Source: JAJPHU01 sp035553375 (GTDB lineage: Bacteria > Planctomycetota > Planctomycetia > Gemmatales > Gemmataceae). From it: 64,000 nucleotides of DNA. The stretch spans positions 16,567-80,566 of the forward strand of contig DATNCY010000047.1 in NCBI GenBank assembly GCA_035553375.1, given 5' to 3'. This document shows positions 9,801 to 18,296 of this stretch, piece by piece (the stretch's first letter is position 1; every line of letters begins with the position of its first letter). Made by a program: the position numbers and the translations under genes. The notes beneath the pieces were generated by a model. The model was not told the DNA's origin. It ran no database searches and worked only from the letters and a program-made list of their open reading frames with translations.

Positions 9801-9926
9801 AAAAGAACTAACCACAGAGGCACAGAGACACAGAGAAGACAAAGAAAGAGAGGGAAATCGACTCCTTGGTTTGGTCTTTTCTTCTTTGTCTTCTCTGTGT
9901 CTCTGTGCCTCTGGGTTAGTTCTTTT
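9801..9926. repeat. Long inverted repeat, ACCACAGAGGCACAGAGACA family
   Basis: A left arm AAAAGAACTAACCACAGAGG with CACAGAGACACAGAGAAGAC is mirrored on the right by CTTCTCTGTGTCTCTGTGCC, separated by about 50 bases that are partly mirrored too. It follows the aldehyde dehydrogenase stop codon and could act as a terminator. The remaining bases to 10049 hold only the leader of the next gene. Confidence 0.88.
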
Positions 9927-10049
9927 CTTTCTCAGCCGCACTTCGCGCCCGCAGGCTAGGATGTTATAACGCGCTGGCAGATCGATTCCGTCCGGCGTCC
10001 CTCCCGCACGGGATGGCGGATTCTGCGGATATTATAGAGGAGGAGACCT

Positions 10050-10853
10050 ATGCGTTCTTACGGGTTAGTCTTGGCCGCTCTGCTCCAGGCGAGCCTGACG
10101 GTTAGTGCCCAGCAAGCTCAACAAGCTCCCGCCACACCGCCGGCCGCGCCTGCGGATGACAAGGCGCTTGATGGCTACCTGCAAAAATGGGAAGGGGCGA
10201 TGAAAGACGTCACCTCCCTCGGCGCTCAACTCGTGCGCATCGACAAGGACCGCACGTTCAACACCGTGCAAAAACTGGCTGGCGAAGCCTGGTACATGAA
10301 GGCCGGCAGCGGAGCCACCGCCCTCAACCTGGCGCTGCTCGAAATGCGTCTGGAGGGCCGCGATAAAAAAGAGATCAAGGAAAAGTTCATTTGCACCGGC
10401 ACCTACATCTATCAGTTTTTGCCGGACCAAAAAGAGATTCGCTATTACGAGATGCCCAAGCCAAAGCAGGGCCAAGTGGCCGAGGATAATTTGCTGTCGC
10501 TGCTGTTCGGCATGAAGGCCGAGGACGCCAAACGCCGTTATAGCCTCAAAATGGCCAAGGAAGATCAGTATTACATTTACGTAGACATCGCGCCGCGTTC
10601 CTCCGCCGATAAGTCGGACTTTCAACGCGCCCGACTGGTCCTCAACAAGACCAACTTTTTGCCGCGTCAACTGTGGTTTGAACACGCCAACGGTAATGAG
10701 GTTATGTGGGACATCCCCAATGTTCAACTCAACATGAAGCTCGATCGGCACATTTTCGATGCGCCCAAGGCACCGGAGGGCTGGAAGACCGTGGCGGGAG
10801 AAACAAAGCCTCAACCGCGCACCGTCCGCCCATCCGCCCCGCCCAGCAAGTGA
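10050..10853 (+). CDS. Secreted TIGR03009-type planctomycete protein
   Basis: The 267-aa product has a cleavable signal peptide ending near SAQQ, a short Ala/Pro linker, and a globular domain of alternating strands with segments KLAGEAWYMKAG, FICTGTYIYQFLPDQKEIRYYEMPK (quoted only in part by position 103-125) and LLFGMKAEDAKRRY. The pattern matches the uncharacterised planctomycete family TIGR03009, whose strand layout recalls LolA/LolB lipoprotein carriers. A periplasmic lipid or lipoprotein-handling role would be inference. A strong AGAGGAGGAG site precedes ATG 10050. The Pro-rich C-terminus may be disordered. Confidence 0.78.
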   Translation: MRSYGLVLAALLQASLTVSAQQAQQAPATPPAAPADDKALDGYLQKWEGAMKDVTSLGAQLVRIDKDRTFNTVQKLAGEAWYMKAGSGATALNLALLEMRLEGRDKKEIKEKFICTGTYIYQFLPDQKEIRYYEMPKPKQGQVAEDNLLSLLFGMKAEDAKRRYSLKMAKEDQYYIYVDIAPRSSADKSDFQRARLVLNKTNFLPRQLWFEHANGNEVMWDIPNVQLNMKLDRHIFDAPKAPEGWKTVAGETKPQPRTVRPSAPPSK

Positions 10854-10879
10854 CACGCGAGACGGGCCAGCGACTTTTT

Positions 10880-10954
10880 GGCGAACGGCTGGCGTAAGCC
10901 GGCTGGTACAGGCTCCATCAGCCCCTACCAGCCGGCTTACGCCAGCCGTTCGCC
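10880..10954. repeat. Palindromic repeat, GGCGAACGGCTGGCGTAAGC variant
   Basis: Both arms carry matching substitutions relative to the copies at 3511 and 47176 (CTGGCGTAAGCC instead of CCGGCGTCAGCC). The arms therefore changed together, or this copy is a distinct subfamily. It lies between two secreted-protein genes. Confidence 0.9.
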
Positions 10955-11018
10955 TTCTCCGGGGGTATAATGTCCGGGGTTCTGGACCCGCGTTTCTTTT
11001 CGCCACGGAGTTGCTTCC

Positions 11019-11732
11019 ATGCGTCCTCCCATCAAATGGTTCCTGACCGCCGTTCTCGCTTTGCTGGTGACTTGCCCTGCCTTCGGACAATTACTCTCGG
11101 GTATGTTGCCTATTCTGCAAAATGGACTGGATACGCCGATTCTGCTCTCGAACAGGGGAGTGCGGAAAGAAATCAAGCTGACCGACGAGCAGTACGACAA
11201 GGTTCACAAGATCATCAAGGAAGTGCGTGACAAGTATCAGCCCGATCTCGCCAAGGCGCGCGCCGACGGGGACAATGCGAAGTTCGTGAAGCTGGTGGCC
11301 GACTCCACGCTGGAGACGCGCGAGCGCGTCAACAAGGCCGTGCCGGATATTCTCTCGCCGGAACAGGCTAAACGCCTTAAACAGATACAAATTCAAGTCA
11401 ATGGCCTGATCTCCCTCAACAAGCCCGAAGTGCAAAAGGAGCTGAAACTCAGCGACAAGCAGAAAGACGAAATCAAAGAGATTGGGGACAAGCTTAAGAG
11501 TGACATTGCCGGGGTCGTGAAGGATGCGCTCGCCGCGCCGTCGCAACGGCTTCTGGAGAAGGCTCGCAAGGCGGCCGAGACGGTTGGTAAAATCAAGTCG
11601 TTGAACCAGGAGGCTACTCAAAAAGCGCTCGCCAAGCTGACCGAGGATCAGAAAACAACTTGGCACGAGATGACGGGTGATAAATTTGACTTCAAATTCG
11701 ATCTGATGAACCGTCCGCGCAGCCGTCCTTGA
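11019..11732 (+). CDS. Secreted helical protein, Spy/CpxP-like repeats
   Basis: The 237-aa product has a signal peptide ending near PAFG. Behind it is a highly charged all-helical region holding three copies of a motif of the type IKLTDEQYDKV, LSPEQAKRLKQI and LKLSDKQKDEI. This resembles the LTxxQ repeats of Spy/CpxP periplasmic chaperones and is common in planctomycete secreted proteins of unknown role. A chaperone or stress function is inference. It is preceded by a secreted TIGR03009-type gene in the same direction, but the palindrome between them suggests separate transcripts. Confidence 0.7.
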   Translation: MRPPIKWFLTAVLALLVTCPAFGQLLSGMLPILQNGLDTPILLSNRGVRKEIKLTDEQYDKVHKIIKEVRDKYQPDLAKARADGDNAKFVKLVADSTLETRERVNKAVPDILSPEQAKRLKQIQIQVNGLISLNKPEVQKELKLSDKQKDEIKEIGDKLKSDIAGVVKDALAAPSQRLLEKARKAAETVGKIKSLNQEATQKALAKLTEDQKTTWHEMTGDKFDFKFDLMNRPRSRP

Positions 11733-11754
11733 ATGGCTACTGGACAAACCCCAG

Positions 11755-11923
11755 CCAGCCCGCAGCGCCAGCAAGGGAAGGATTTACCCCTTTCGCATCC
11801 CGTTAAGTGTGAACCCTCTTACTCCCCTCTCCCCCGAGTACGGGGGAGAGGGGAGCCGAGTCAGCGACCGCTTAACGGGATGCGAAAGGGGAATGAGTTT
11901 CCCTTGCTGGCGCTGCGGGCTGG
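11755..11923. repeat. Three palindromic repeats nested inside one another
   Basis: The outermost arms are CCAGCCCGCAGCGCCAGCAA and complement (11755-11779, 11899-11923). Inside are arms CCCCTTTCGCATCCCGTTAA and complement (11787-11807, 11871-11891). At the centre is CCCCTCTCCCCC-GAGTAC-GGGGGAGAGGGG (11824-11853). The outer and central units occur separately elsewhere in the window. The whole structure fills most of the gap between the helical secreted protein and the NYN gene. Confidence 0.93.
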
Positions 11924-12029
11924 CAAGGGGTTGTCCGAACATCCCCCTTTCGTCTCTCTGCCGGGTGGGTTAAACTAGCGAAAGTTACACCGAGATGTTG
12001 CGACTCAACCGATTTCGTGAGGACTGATC

Positions 12030-13022
12030 GTGACCAACGGGGATCGTTCGCTGGCCATCTTCATCGACTTCGAGAACCTCGCCCTGGGTTTTCAGGGGCG
12101 GCGCGATCGCTTCGACATTGTGCGCGTTCTCGAACGCTTGGTGGAGAAAGGCAAGATCGTCTGCAAGAAGGCGTATGCCGACTGGAGCCGTTTCGCCAGC
12201 TTCACCACGCAGCTGCACGAGGCCGCCATCGAGTTGATTGAGATTCCGCGCCGCGCCCAGAGCGGCAAAAACTCCGCCGACATCCGGCTGTGTGTCGATG
12301 CGATGGACCTGTCCTATTCCAAGGATCACATCGATACTTTCGTCGTCGTTTCCGGCGACAGTGATTTCTCGCCGCTGGTGTCCAAGCTCAAAGAGTTGGG
12401 CAAGCATGTCATTGGCCTGGGCATGCAGGAATCGACTTCTGATCTGTTGCGCGACAACTGCGACGAGTTCATCTACTACGAGGATCTCGGCCAGGCGCCG
12501 ACGCTGGCGCCGACGATCGACACACACCTGCCGGAAACCAAACGCAAGGCGTTCGCGCTGCTGCTGGAATCGCTGCTGGCTCTGCGCCGCGAGAATAAGG
12601 AAGTGCTGTGGTCGTCGATGATTAAGGACACGATGAAGCGCAAGAAGCCTTCCTTCAACGAATCGTATCACGGCTATCGCACCTTCAGCGAGTTGCTGGA
12701 AGACGCCCAGAAGGAAGGGTTGGTCGATCTGGAGACGGATAAACGCAGCCGAACCTATGTCGTGACGCGCTTCGGAGAGGAAAAACAGGTTCAGGCCGAA
12801 GGGACCCCAACACTCGCGAAAAAGAAATCGCGGCGACGGCGCGGTTCCTCCAAACGCAAGGTGCAGGGCGCGATGATCGAGCCGAAAAACGGTCCCTCGC
12901 TCTTGCCCGCCGACGCGGTGCAATCCGCCGCACCCACGGAGACGCCCACGCCACGCGAGCCGGAGATGGAGACGCCTCCGCCGGTCGAATCCACGATTGA
13001 CGATCGTGATATTCGTTTTTGA
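12030..13022 (+). CDS. NYN-domain nuclease-like protein with OST-HTH domain
   Basis: The 330-aa product starts at GTG behind a GAGGA site. Residues 5-152 form a NYN (PIN-like, LabA/DUF88) domain with the acidic residues expected for a metal-dependent RNase: FIDFEN (Asp13), SADIRLCVDAMD (Asp84, Asp90) and SGDSDF (Asp110, Asp112). Residues about 168-250 look like an OST-HTH/LOTUS winged helix, a fold tied to RNA binding and G-quadruplex binding. The C-terminus is Lys/Arg-rich then Pro/Glu-rich and probably disordered. The RNA substrate is unknown. Confidence 0.85.
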   Translation: MTNGDRSLAIFIDFENLALGFQGRRDRFDIVRVLERLVEKGKIVCKKAYADWSRFASFTTQLHEAAIELIEIPRRAQSGKNSADIRLCVDAMDLSYSKDHIDTFVVVSGDSDFSPLVSKLKELGKHVIGLGMQESTSDLLRDNCDEFIYYEDLGQAPTLAPTIDTHLPETKRKAFALLLESLLALRRENKEVLWSSMIKDTMKRKKPSFNESYHGYRTFSELLEDAQKEGLVDLETDKRSRTYVVTRFGEEKQVQAEGTPTLAKKKSRRRRGSSKRKVQGAMIEPKNGPSLLPADAVQSAAPTETPTPREPEMETPPPVESTIDDRDIRF

Positions 13023-13041
13023 CACGAGGCGATTACTCTCC

Positions 13042-13107
13042 CCGTGAGCTACGCTAGAATAGCCGGCTCACGGAGCAAGCCGAAACATCCACTCGCTCCG
13101 CGAGTGG
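13042..13107. terminator. Two hairpins after the NYN gene
   Basis: CCGTGAGC at 13042-13049 pairs with GCTCACGG at 13066-13073. CCACTCGC at 13089 pairs with GCGAGTGG ending at 13107 around a three-base loop. They lie 20 to 85 bases after the NYN stop codon and before the candidate selenoprotein gene, with no T-run, so a terminator role is tentative. Confidence 0.4.
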
Positions 13108-13146
13108 ACCACTCTCTCCGTGTCCTCCTCACCAAGGAATATCATC

Positions 13147-14409
13147 ATGAAGTGGACCTTATTGCAATTGTTAATGGGTGCGCTGACGCTTACGGGCGGT
13201 CTATCCATCCAGGCTGCCGAGCCGCTGACGCAGGAACAGTTCGCCGATCTGCATCTACTCATCAAGCCCAGCGCGAAAGAAGATCGCTGGAATCGCATTC
13301 CCTGGCAATCGAGTTTGTGGGAGGCGCGGCGGCAGGCGGCCGCCAAGGGCAAACCGATTTTCCTCTGGGAGATGGACGGCCATCCGCTCGGCTGCACCTG
13401 AAACAACGGTGTCGTGGGCCGTGCGCTCGCGTTCTCCGATGACGAAATCATTCGCCTGGCCACCGAGGAATACATCGCCGTTACCGGCGACGACTGGTAT
13501 CAGCGCCGCCGACGCGATGCCGAGGGCGACTTCTTCCGCCGGGTGGTCAATCAAAATCCCCATAAAGCTCCGGAGGGACAGAGCCGTCAGGGGTTGTATT
13601 GCTTCACGGCTTCCGGCAAGCTCTTGGCTTACAAGAACCATCAGGATGCCGAGAGTGTGCGCGAGATGCTGGAACAAGGATTGGCTGCGTGGAATCGCCT
13701 GCCCAATAGTGTGCGCCGTCCCGGCGTCGTCAAGGTGCCCGAACCGGGCAAGCTCGATGCCCGTTACACGCGCACGCCGCCGGTCGGTGGATTAGTCCTC
13801 AATGTCTTCACGCGCATCCTCGACCGCGATCGTCAGGGCAAATGCGTCAAGGGAAGTTGTTCGTTCGCCGGTGGCGATCTGTCCGCGCGCGATCATCTGT
13901 GGTTGAAGCAGGGCGAGTGGCGGCGTCTTGTTCCGGCGACGGCGAAGAAGGGCGATCAGTTCGAGATGCCGGCGACCGTGGCCGAGCGTTTGCTGTGCTA
14001 TCATCTGGTGGATAACACGCGCGGCGAACCGCCTTTCTGGGCGAGCAAGGACATCCGCGCGAAACGCCTGACGTGGACCGTCGTGCAGGCCACGGCCCAG
14101 GACTTGCGACTGCGTCTGGACGGCAATGTTCTGCTCGCCACCAACGAGAATCCGGCGAAAGCGCGGCGCGGCTACGAGGCACGCTTGCTCGGTTATCTGC
14201 ACTACGACCGCGTTCGCAAGATCATTGACCGCCTCGATGTCGTCGCCTTCGGCGACCACTGGGGCGAGGGCGAGTACACGCCGGGGGCGCGGCCGGGCCG
14301 TAAACCGCTCGGCATCGCTCTGGAACTGAGCGCCGGTAAGCAAGCGGCGGATCGCGTGCCACCGGAAGCGGCCCGCGATCTGGAAGATTATCTCGGACGC
14401 GATCGATAA
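13147..14409 (+). CDS. Candidate selenoprotein, thioredoxin-fold, UGA at codon 85
   Basis: One frame runs from ATG 13147 (AAGGAA seven bases upstream) to a stop at 14409, interrupted only by TGA at 13399-13401. Read as selenocysteine, the product is 420 aa with a signal peptide, then KGKPIFLWEMDGHPLGCT-U-NNGVVG. This occupies the place of the active-site loop in thioredoxin_7/DUF255-like proteins, giving a Cys-Thr-Sec redox pair (Cys83, Sec85). Coding character continues for 335 codons after the TGA with no other stop. A hairpin fitting the bacterial SECIS pattern follows the UGA. The rest of the protein has no family I recognise. The alternative is a gene with a nonsense mutation or sequencing error, in which case a 84-aa peptide and a downstream GTG-started ORF (13414) would result. 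Confidence 0.72.
13413..13431 (+). promoter_or_regulatory. bSECIS-like hairpin downstream of in-frame UGA
   Basis: Positions 13413-13419 (CGTGGGC) pair with 13425-13431 (GCTCGCG) in seven base pairs, two of them G-U. The apical loop is CGTGC at 13420-13424. The loop begins 18 bases after the UGA and has G at its second position. This agrees with the general bacterial SECIS description (short apical loop with G in the first two positions, 16-37 bases from UGA). Folding was done by eye. Confidence 0.55.
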
Positions 14410-14420
14410 ATAGCGATGGA

Positions 14421-14469
14421 CCAGCCTGCGGCGCCAGCAAGGGAGTCCGTTGCCGGCGCTGCGGGCTAG
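14421..14469. repeat. Palindromic repeat, CCAGCCCGCAGCGCCAGCAA family, diverged
   Basis: Left arm CCAGCCTGCGGCGCCAGCAA and right arm ending CGGCGCTGCGGGCTAG are imperfect complements. It lies between the selenoprotein candidate and the start codon of hemY, ten bases before the latter. Confidence 0.85.
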
Positions 14470-14479
14470 TGATGTAATC

Positions 14480-15889
14480 ATGCCAAGAGTTGTCATCGTC
14501 GGCGGTGGAATCTCGGGGCTGGCCCTCGCCTATCGGCTCGAACAACGGATGCCGGACACGGACGTGATCGTTGTGGAGGAGCGTTCGCGTCTGGGCGGCA
14601 GCATCGGCACCGAGCGCCACGAGGGCTTCCAGATTGAAATCGGCCCCAACGGTTTCCTCGATAACAAGCCGTTTACCCTCGCCCTGTGCCGCGAACTGGG
14701 GCTGGGCGATCATCTTCTCGTCGCCAGCGATGCCGCGCGGCGCAATCGTTATCTGTTCCTCGATGGCCGGCTGCGTCTGTTGCCGAACAGTCTGCTCTCC
14801 CTGCTTTCGACCGATGCGCTCAGCTGGCGCACACGTTTCCTTCTGCTGGCCGAGCGTTTTCGTCCACGGCGACGGAGCAATGGTGACGAGTCCATCGACG
14901 CCTTCGTCCGCCGGCGCGTCGGTCCTGAGATGGCCGAGACGCTGGCCGATGCGTTCGTGACCGGCATTTACGCCGGCGATCCAAAACTGATGAGCGTGCA
15001 GGCCGCCTTTCCGCGTCTGGCCGCCCTGGAGCGCGATCATGGCAGTGTCCTGCGTGGTATGGCGCGAAGCGCTCGCCAGCGTCGCGCCGAAGCGGCGGCG
15101 CGCGGCGAACCGCCGTCCTCCGGGCGCATGTGGTCTTTCCGCGAAGGATTGGGACTGCTGATCGACCGGCTGCGCGAGCGTCTCCACTCTCCCCCGCTGA
15201 CCGGCGTCACCGTGCGGACGGTTCGCCGATTGACCGACAACGGCTGGCGCGTGCAGAGCGATGGCCGCGATGGCTGGGACGCGGAGGCGGTGGTGCTGGC
15301 ATGCCCCGCCTATCAGCAAGCGGTGATCCTCGCCGACGAAGATGCGGATCTGGCGGCGAGCATCGACGGTATCCCCTACAACCGCGTGGCGGTTGTGGCG
15401 CTGGGTTATCGTGCCGCGGAGGTGCCAGGATCGCTGGAGGGATTTGGCTATCTGTCACCGCAGCGCCAACGGCATGATGTGCTTGGTGTGCAGTGGTGTT
15501 CGTCGATCTATCCGGATCGAACGCCGCCCGGCATGGTGCTGCTGCGCGCCATGTGCGGCGGATGGAATCGACCGCAAATGCTCGATTGGGACGACGCGCG
15601 TCTGGTAGGCGCGGTGCGCGATGACCTACGGCGAGCGATGGGAATTCGCGTGCCGCCGATCTTTCAACACATCATCCGTTGGCCGCGAGCGATTCCCCAA
15701 TATCACCTGGGACATCTCGACCGCGTCGCCTGGATCGAAGCTCGGTTGTCGCGCCATCCCGGTTTGTTTTTAGGCGGCAACGCCTATCGCGGTGTGGCCC
15801 TCAATGACTGCGTCGAGCAGGGCGATGCGCTGGCCGAACAGGTGGTTCGGTATTTGTCGGCCGAATCAGACGTGCCTTCAAAATTGTAA
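14480..15889 (+). CDS. hemY: Protoporphyrinogen oxidase, FAD-dependent (HemY/HemG type)
   Basis: The 469-aa product begins with the dinucleotide-binding motif VVIVGGGISGLALAYRLE and continues with VVEERSRLGGSIGTERHEGF and IEIGPNGFLDNKP. These are typical of the FAD-dependent protoporphyrinogen IX oxidase and amine-oxidase fold. The enzyme performs the penultimate step of heme synthesis at the cytoplasmic membrane. The C-terminal FLGGNAYRGVALNDCVEQG is the second FAD-contact segment of the family. An upstream in-frame start would lie in the palindrome at 14421-14469; ATG 14480 gives the expected N-terminus. No other heme gene is adjacent. Some related amine oxidases cannot be excluded by eye. 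Confidence 0.87.
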   Translation: MPRVVIVGGGISGLALAYRLEQRMPDTDVIVVEERSRLGGSIGTERHEGFQIEIGPNGFLDNKPFTLALCRELGLGDHLLVASDAARRNRYLFLDGRLRLLPNSLLSLLSTDALSWRTRFLLLAERFRPRRRSNGDESIDAFVRRRVGPEMAETLADAFVTGIYAGDPKLMSVQAAFPRLAALERDHGSVLRGMARSARQRRAEAAARGEPPSSGRMWSFREGLGLLIDRLRERLHSPPLTGVTVRTVRRLTDNGWRVQSDGRDGWDAEAVVLACPAYQQAVILADEDADLAASIDGIPYNRVAVVALGYRAAEVPGSLEGFGYLSPQRQRHDVLGVQWCSSIYPDRTPPGMVLLRAMCGGWNRPQMLDWDDARLVGAVRDDLRRAMGIRVPPIFQHIIRWPRAIPQYHLGHLDRVAWIEARLSRHPGLFLGGNAYRGVALNDCVEQGDALAEQVVRYLSAESDVPSKL

Positions 15890-15893
15890 CTGG

Positions 15894-15935
15894 ATTTTGG
15901 CGAACGGCCGGCGTCAGCCGGCCGTTCGCCAAAAT
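15894..15935. repeat. Short palindrome, GGCGAACGGCCGGCG family
   Basis: ATTTTGGCGAACGGCCGGCG is directly mirrored by its complement around the centre TCAG, lacking the CTGGT tip present in longer copies. It begins five bases after the hemY stop codon and could act as its terminator. Confidence 0.88.
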
Positions 15936-16039
15936 CGAGAGGGACACCCCGCGGCTCCGATGCGAGTGGAAACCCCTCTTGACACGTCAGTCATAATGTC
16001 TTACCCTGCACTCAGTCTTCATGTCTGATGGAGAGCTTT

Positions 16040-16441
16040 ATGGCGAGAACTCCCCAAGATGTCACGGACACCGAACTGACAATCCTGCAACTGCTGTGGG
16101 ACAGCGGCCCGGCGACGATCCGCCAGTTGACCGATGTTCTTTATCCCGGCGGCGGCACGGCTCAGTATGGTACCGTGCAAAAACTGCTCGATCGATTGGA
16201 GTCCAAGAACTGCGTCCAGCGCGATCGGACGCCCGCCGCCCACACGTTCGCGGCGTCCATCGCGCGCGAAGACCTGATTGGCCGGCGTTTGCAGGACATG
16301 GCCGAGAAACTGTGCGGCGGCTCGCTGACGCCTTTGTTAACGCATCTGGTGCGCACCAAGAGACTGTCGGCCCGCGAGCGTCAGGAGCTGCGCGGCCTCA
16401 TTGATGAACTGGATCACAAGGGCAAAAAGGGATCGCGCTGA
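16040..16441 (+). CDS. BlaI/MecI-family transcriptional repressor
   Basis: The 133-aa product has the winged-helix N-terminal domain of BlaI/MecI/CopY repressors: VTDTELTILQLLWDSGPATI, then YGTVQKLLDRLESKNCVQRD, followed by a helical dimerisation part. These proteins hold an operator as dimers and are cleaved or released when a cognate BlaR1-type membrane protease senses its signal. The gene is 13 bases upstream of such a protease gene, which supports a paired system. GGAGAG precedes ATG 16040 at proper spacing; ATG 16028 is the alternative. The operator is not recognisable by eye. Confidence 0.88.
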   Translation: MARTPQDVTDTELTILQLLWDSGPATIRQLTDVLYPGGGTAQYGTVQKLLDRLESKNCVQRDRTPAAHTFAASIAREDLIGRRLQDMAEKLCGGSLTPLLTHLVRTKRLSARERQELRGLIDELDHKGKKGSR

Positions 16442-16454
16442 GGGAGGGACTGCC

Positions 16455-18227
16455 GTGGACAACTTGCTGAGCATCGGTCTGAGTAACGCGGTGGCCGCGG
16501 CGCTGTTGGCCCTCGTCGCGATCGCCGCCGGCGCGATCTGCCGCCGTCCGGCGCTGATACATGGGTTGTGGCTGCTGGTTTTACTCAAATTGGTGACGCC
16601 GCCGTTGGTACGCATTCCCATCGCCTGGCCGACAAACTCGGACCCAACTTCGCTCTCTGTCGCGGCTGCTGTCGATGAATCATCTCCAGCCGTTGTCCCG
16701 TCCGCAGTGGAGCAGACGCCCCCGATCCCGCCGGAAGCGCCCGTCGCGTTCCTCGTCGTGGAGGAGGAAGCATCGGCTCCGCTCGAAGCCGCGTTTGCTC
16801 CCCCGCCGATGGCGCCGCCCGATGAACCGTTGTGGCCGCGTTTGCTGTCTGTCGCGTGGTTGACGGGTTCGCTGGGCTGGTTTGCGCTGGCGCTGGCGCG
16901 GTTGCAGCGTTTCCACCGTCTGCTTCGTTATTCCCAGCCGGCTTCGCTGCTCTTGCAAGAACGCACGCAACGACTGTCGCGCCGGCTGGGTATGTACCGC
17001 TGTCCGCGGGTCGGTCTGCTGCCGGGCCGTCTGGCACCGATGCTCTGGGCCATCGGCGGTTCGCCGCGTTTGCTCCTGCCGGCGGATCTACCCCGTTTGC
17101 TTAGCGAGGAGCAACTCGATACGTTGCTTGTCCATGAACTGGCTCATCTGCGCCGCCGGGATCATTGGGTTCGCGCCCTGGAATTCGTGGTCATGGGCTT
17201 GTACTGGTGGCACCCCATCGTTTGGTACGCCCGCCGCGAACTGCGCGAGGCCGAGGAACAGTGCTGCGATGCCTGGGTTGTCTCCACGCTACCCGCTGCC
17301 GGCCGCACCTATGCCTCGGCGCTGATGGATACACTCGATTTTCTCGCCACGACTCCGTCCGCTGTGCCGCCGTTGGCCAGTGGATTGAGTCACGTTTCCA
17401 ATCTCAAAAGGAGGCTGACGATGATTATGTGTGGCACCACTCCCCGTGCCCTGAGTTGGCCGGGCTATCTGGCCGTCCTCGCGTTCGGCGTGTTCTTCCT
17501 ACCACTGCTGCCGGCGCTGCATGCGCAGGCACCGAGCAAGGAAAAAAGCGAGAAAAGAGCCATCCTCATTTTAGGGGACGACTCCGACAACAAGGCGGAC
17601 CTCGCGCGGGCCAAGGCGAAACTCGCGCAGATGGAAGCACAGCTTCAGCAAAAGATGGCGGATGTCGCCAAGGCCAAGGCGGAGTTAGAAGCCGCGGCCA
17701 AGCAGGTTCGTCTCGGCGAACAGAACTTGGAACGTCCCCACCAGCCCCGCATGGTTTTGCGATTGGACAAGGCGGTAATTACAGCCGGTCCCGAACACAA
17801 ACCTGGCAAGGTTGAAGAGGGAAATAAAAAGGCGATTCGCATTGAAGTGGTCGTCGGACCCGATGTGAAGGCGGATAACCTCAAGGATTTGCTCAAAAAG
17901 CTCGAAAGTATCGCCTCTGAAAAACAAGGCTGCGTCATCGTGATCCGCCGGGAAGCGGCCGCGTCTCCAAAACCCGCCGCTGGATTCCGGATTGTGCCAG
18001 TCACGCCGGAGGGGATACGTTTTTCTCTTCCCGTGACCATTAGAGAGAAACCCGCGCCGACGAATGCTCCACCAGAGAAACGCCTCAACGATCTCGAAAA
18101 GAAGTTGGAGAAACTGTTACAGGAAATGCAGGAATTGCGAAAGGAAATGAAGACGCGGCCGGGTGTTAAACTAGACTTGGACAAGCGCCCTGGCGTCCTC
18201 TACGATAAGCTCGATTCACCGCGATGA
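16455..18227 (+). CDS. BlaR1/MecR1-type M56 membrane metalloprotease
   Basis: The 590-aa product starts at GTG behind GAGGGAGGG. It opens with hydrophobic spans (LWLLVLLKLVTPPL) and has a Pro-rich loop. Near residue 227 is the zinc-protease motif HELAHLRRRDH followed by YWWHPIVWYARRELREAEEQCCD, all characteristic of peptidase family M56. A further span ends near residue 360. In place of a penicillin-binding sensor domain, the extracytoplasmic part is a charged coiled coil (about 380-430) and a mixed domain ending in KKLEKLLQEMQELRKEM. The signal is therefore unlikely to be a beta-lactam. Its partner is the BlaI-type repressor just upstream. Confidence 0.87.
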   Translation: MDNLLSIGLSNAVAAALLALVAIAAGAICRRPALIHGLWLLVLLKLVTPPLVRIPIAWPTNSDPTSLSVAAAVDESSPAVVPSAVEQTPPIPPEAPVAFLVVEEEASAPLEAAFAPPPMAPPDEPLWPRLLSVAWLTGSLGWFALALARLQRFHRLLRYSQPASLLLQERTQRLSRRLGMYRCPRVGLLPGRLAPMLWAIGGSPRLLLPADLPRLLSEEQLDTLLVHELAHLRRRDHWVRALEFVVMGLYWWHPIVWYARRELREAEEQCCDAWVVSTLPAAGRTYASALMDTLDFLATTPSAVPPLASGLSHVSNLKRRLTMIMCGTTPRALSWPGYLAVLAFGVFFLPLLPALHAQAPSKEKSEKRAILILGDDSDNKADLARAKAKLAQMEAQLQQKMADVAKAKAELEAAAKQVRLGEQNLERPHQPRMVLRLDKAVITAGPEHKPGKVEEGNKKAIRIEVVVGPDVKADNLKDLLKKLESIASEKQGCVIVIRREAAASPKPAAGFRIVPVTPEGIRFSLPVTIREKPAPTNAPPEKRLNDLEKKLEKLLQEMQELRKEMKTRPGVKLDLDKRPGVLYDKLDSPR

Positions 18228-18234
18228 AATGACG

Positions 18235-18279
18235 AAGCCGCTTGCGGCTTAGCGTTACTCGCTAAGCCGCAAGCGGCTT
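18235..18279. repeat. Palindrome at a convergent junction
   Basis: Arms AAGCCGCTTGCGGCTTAGCG and complement flank the centre TTACT. It lies eight bases after the BlaR1-type stop and 18 bases from the end of the convergent small-basic-protein gene, so it is placed as a bidirectional terminator. Confidence 0.85.
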
Positions 18280-18296
18280 TACATCGCGGCAACCCA

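Noticed and set aside
11985..13025. A 346-aa minus-strand ORF
   Set aside because: It lies opposite the NYN/OST-HTH gene, whose acidic active-site residues are clear.
13414..14409. Separate GTG-started ORF after the TGA
   Set aside because: It continues in the same frame as the upstream ORF and has no ribosome site or N-terminal structure of its own; a UGA read-through product explains both parts better.
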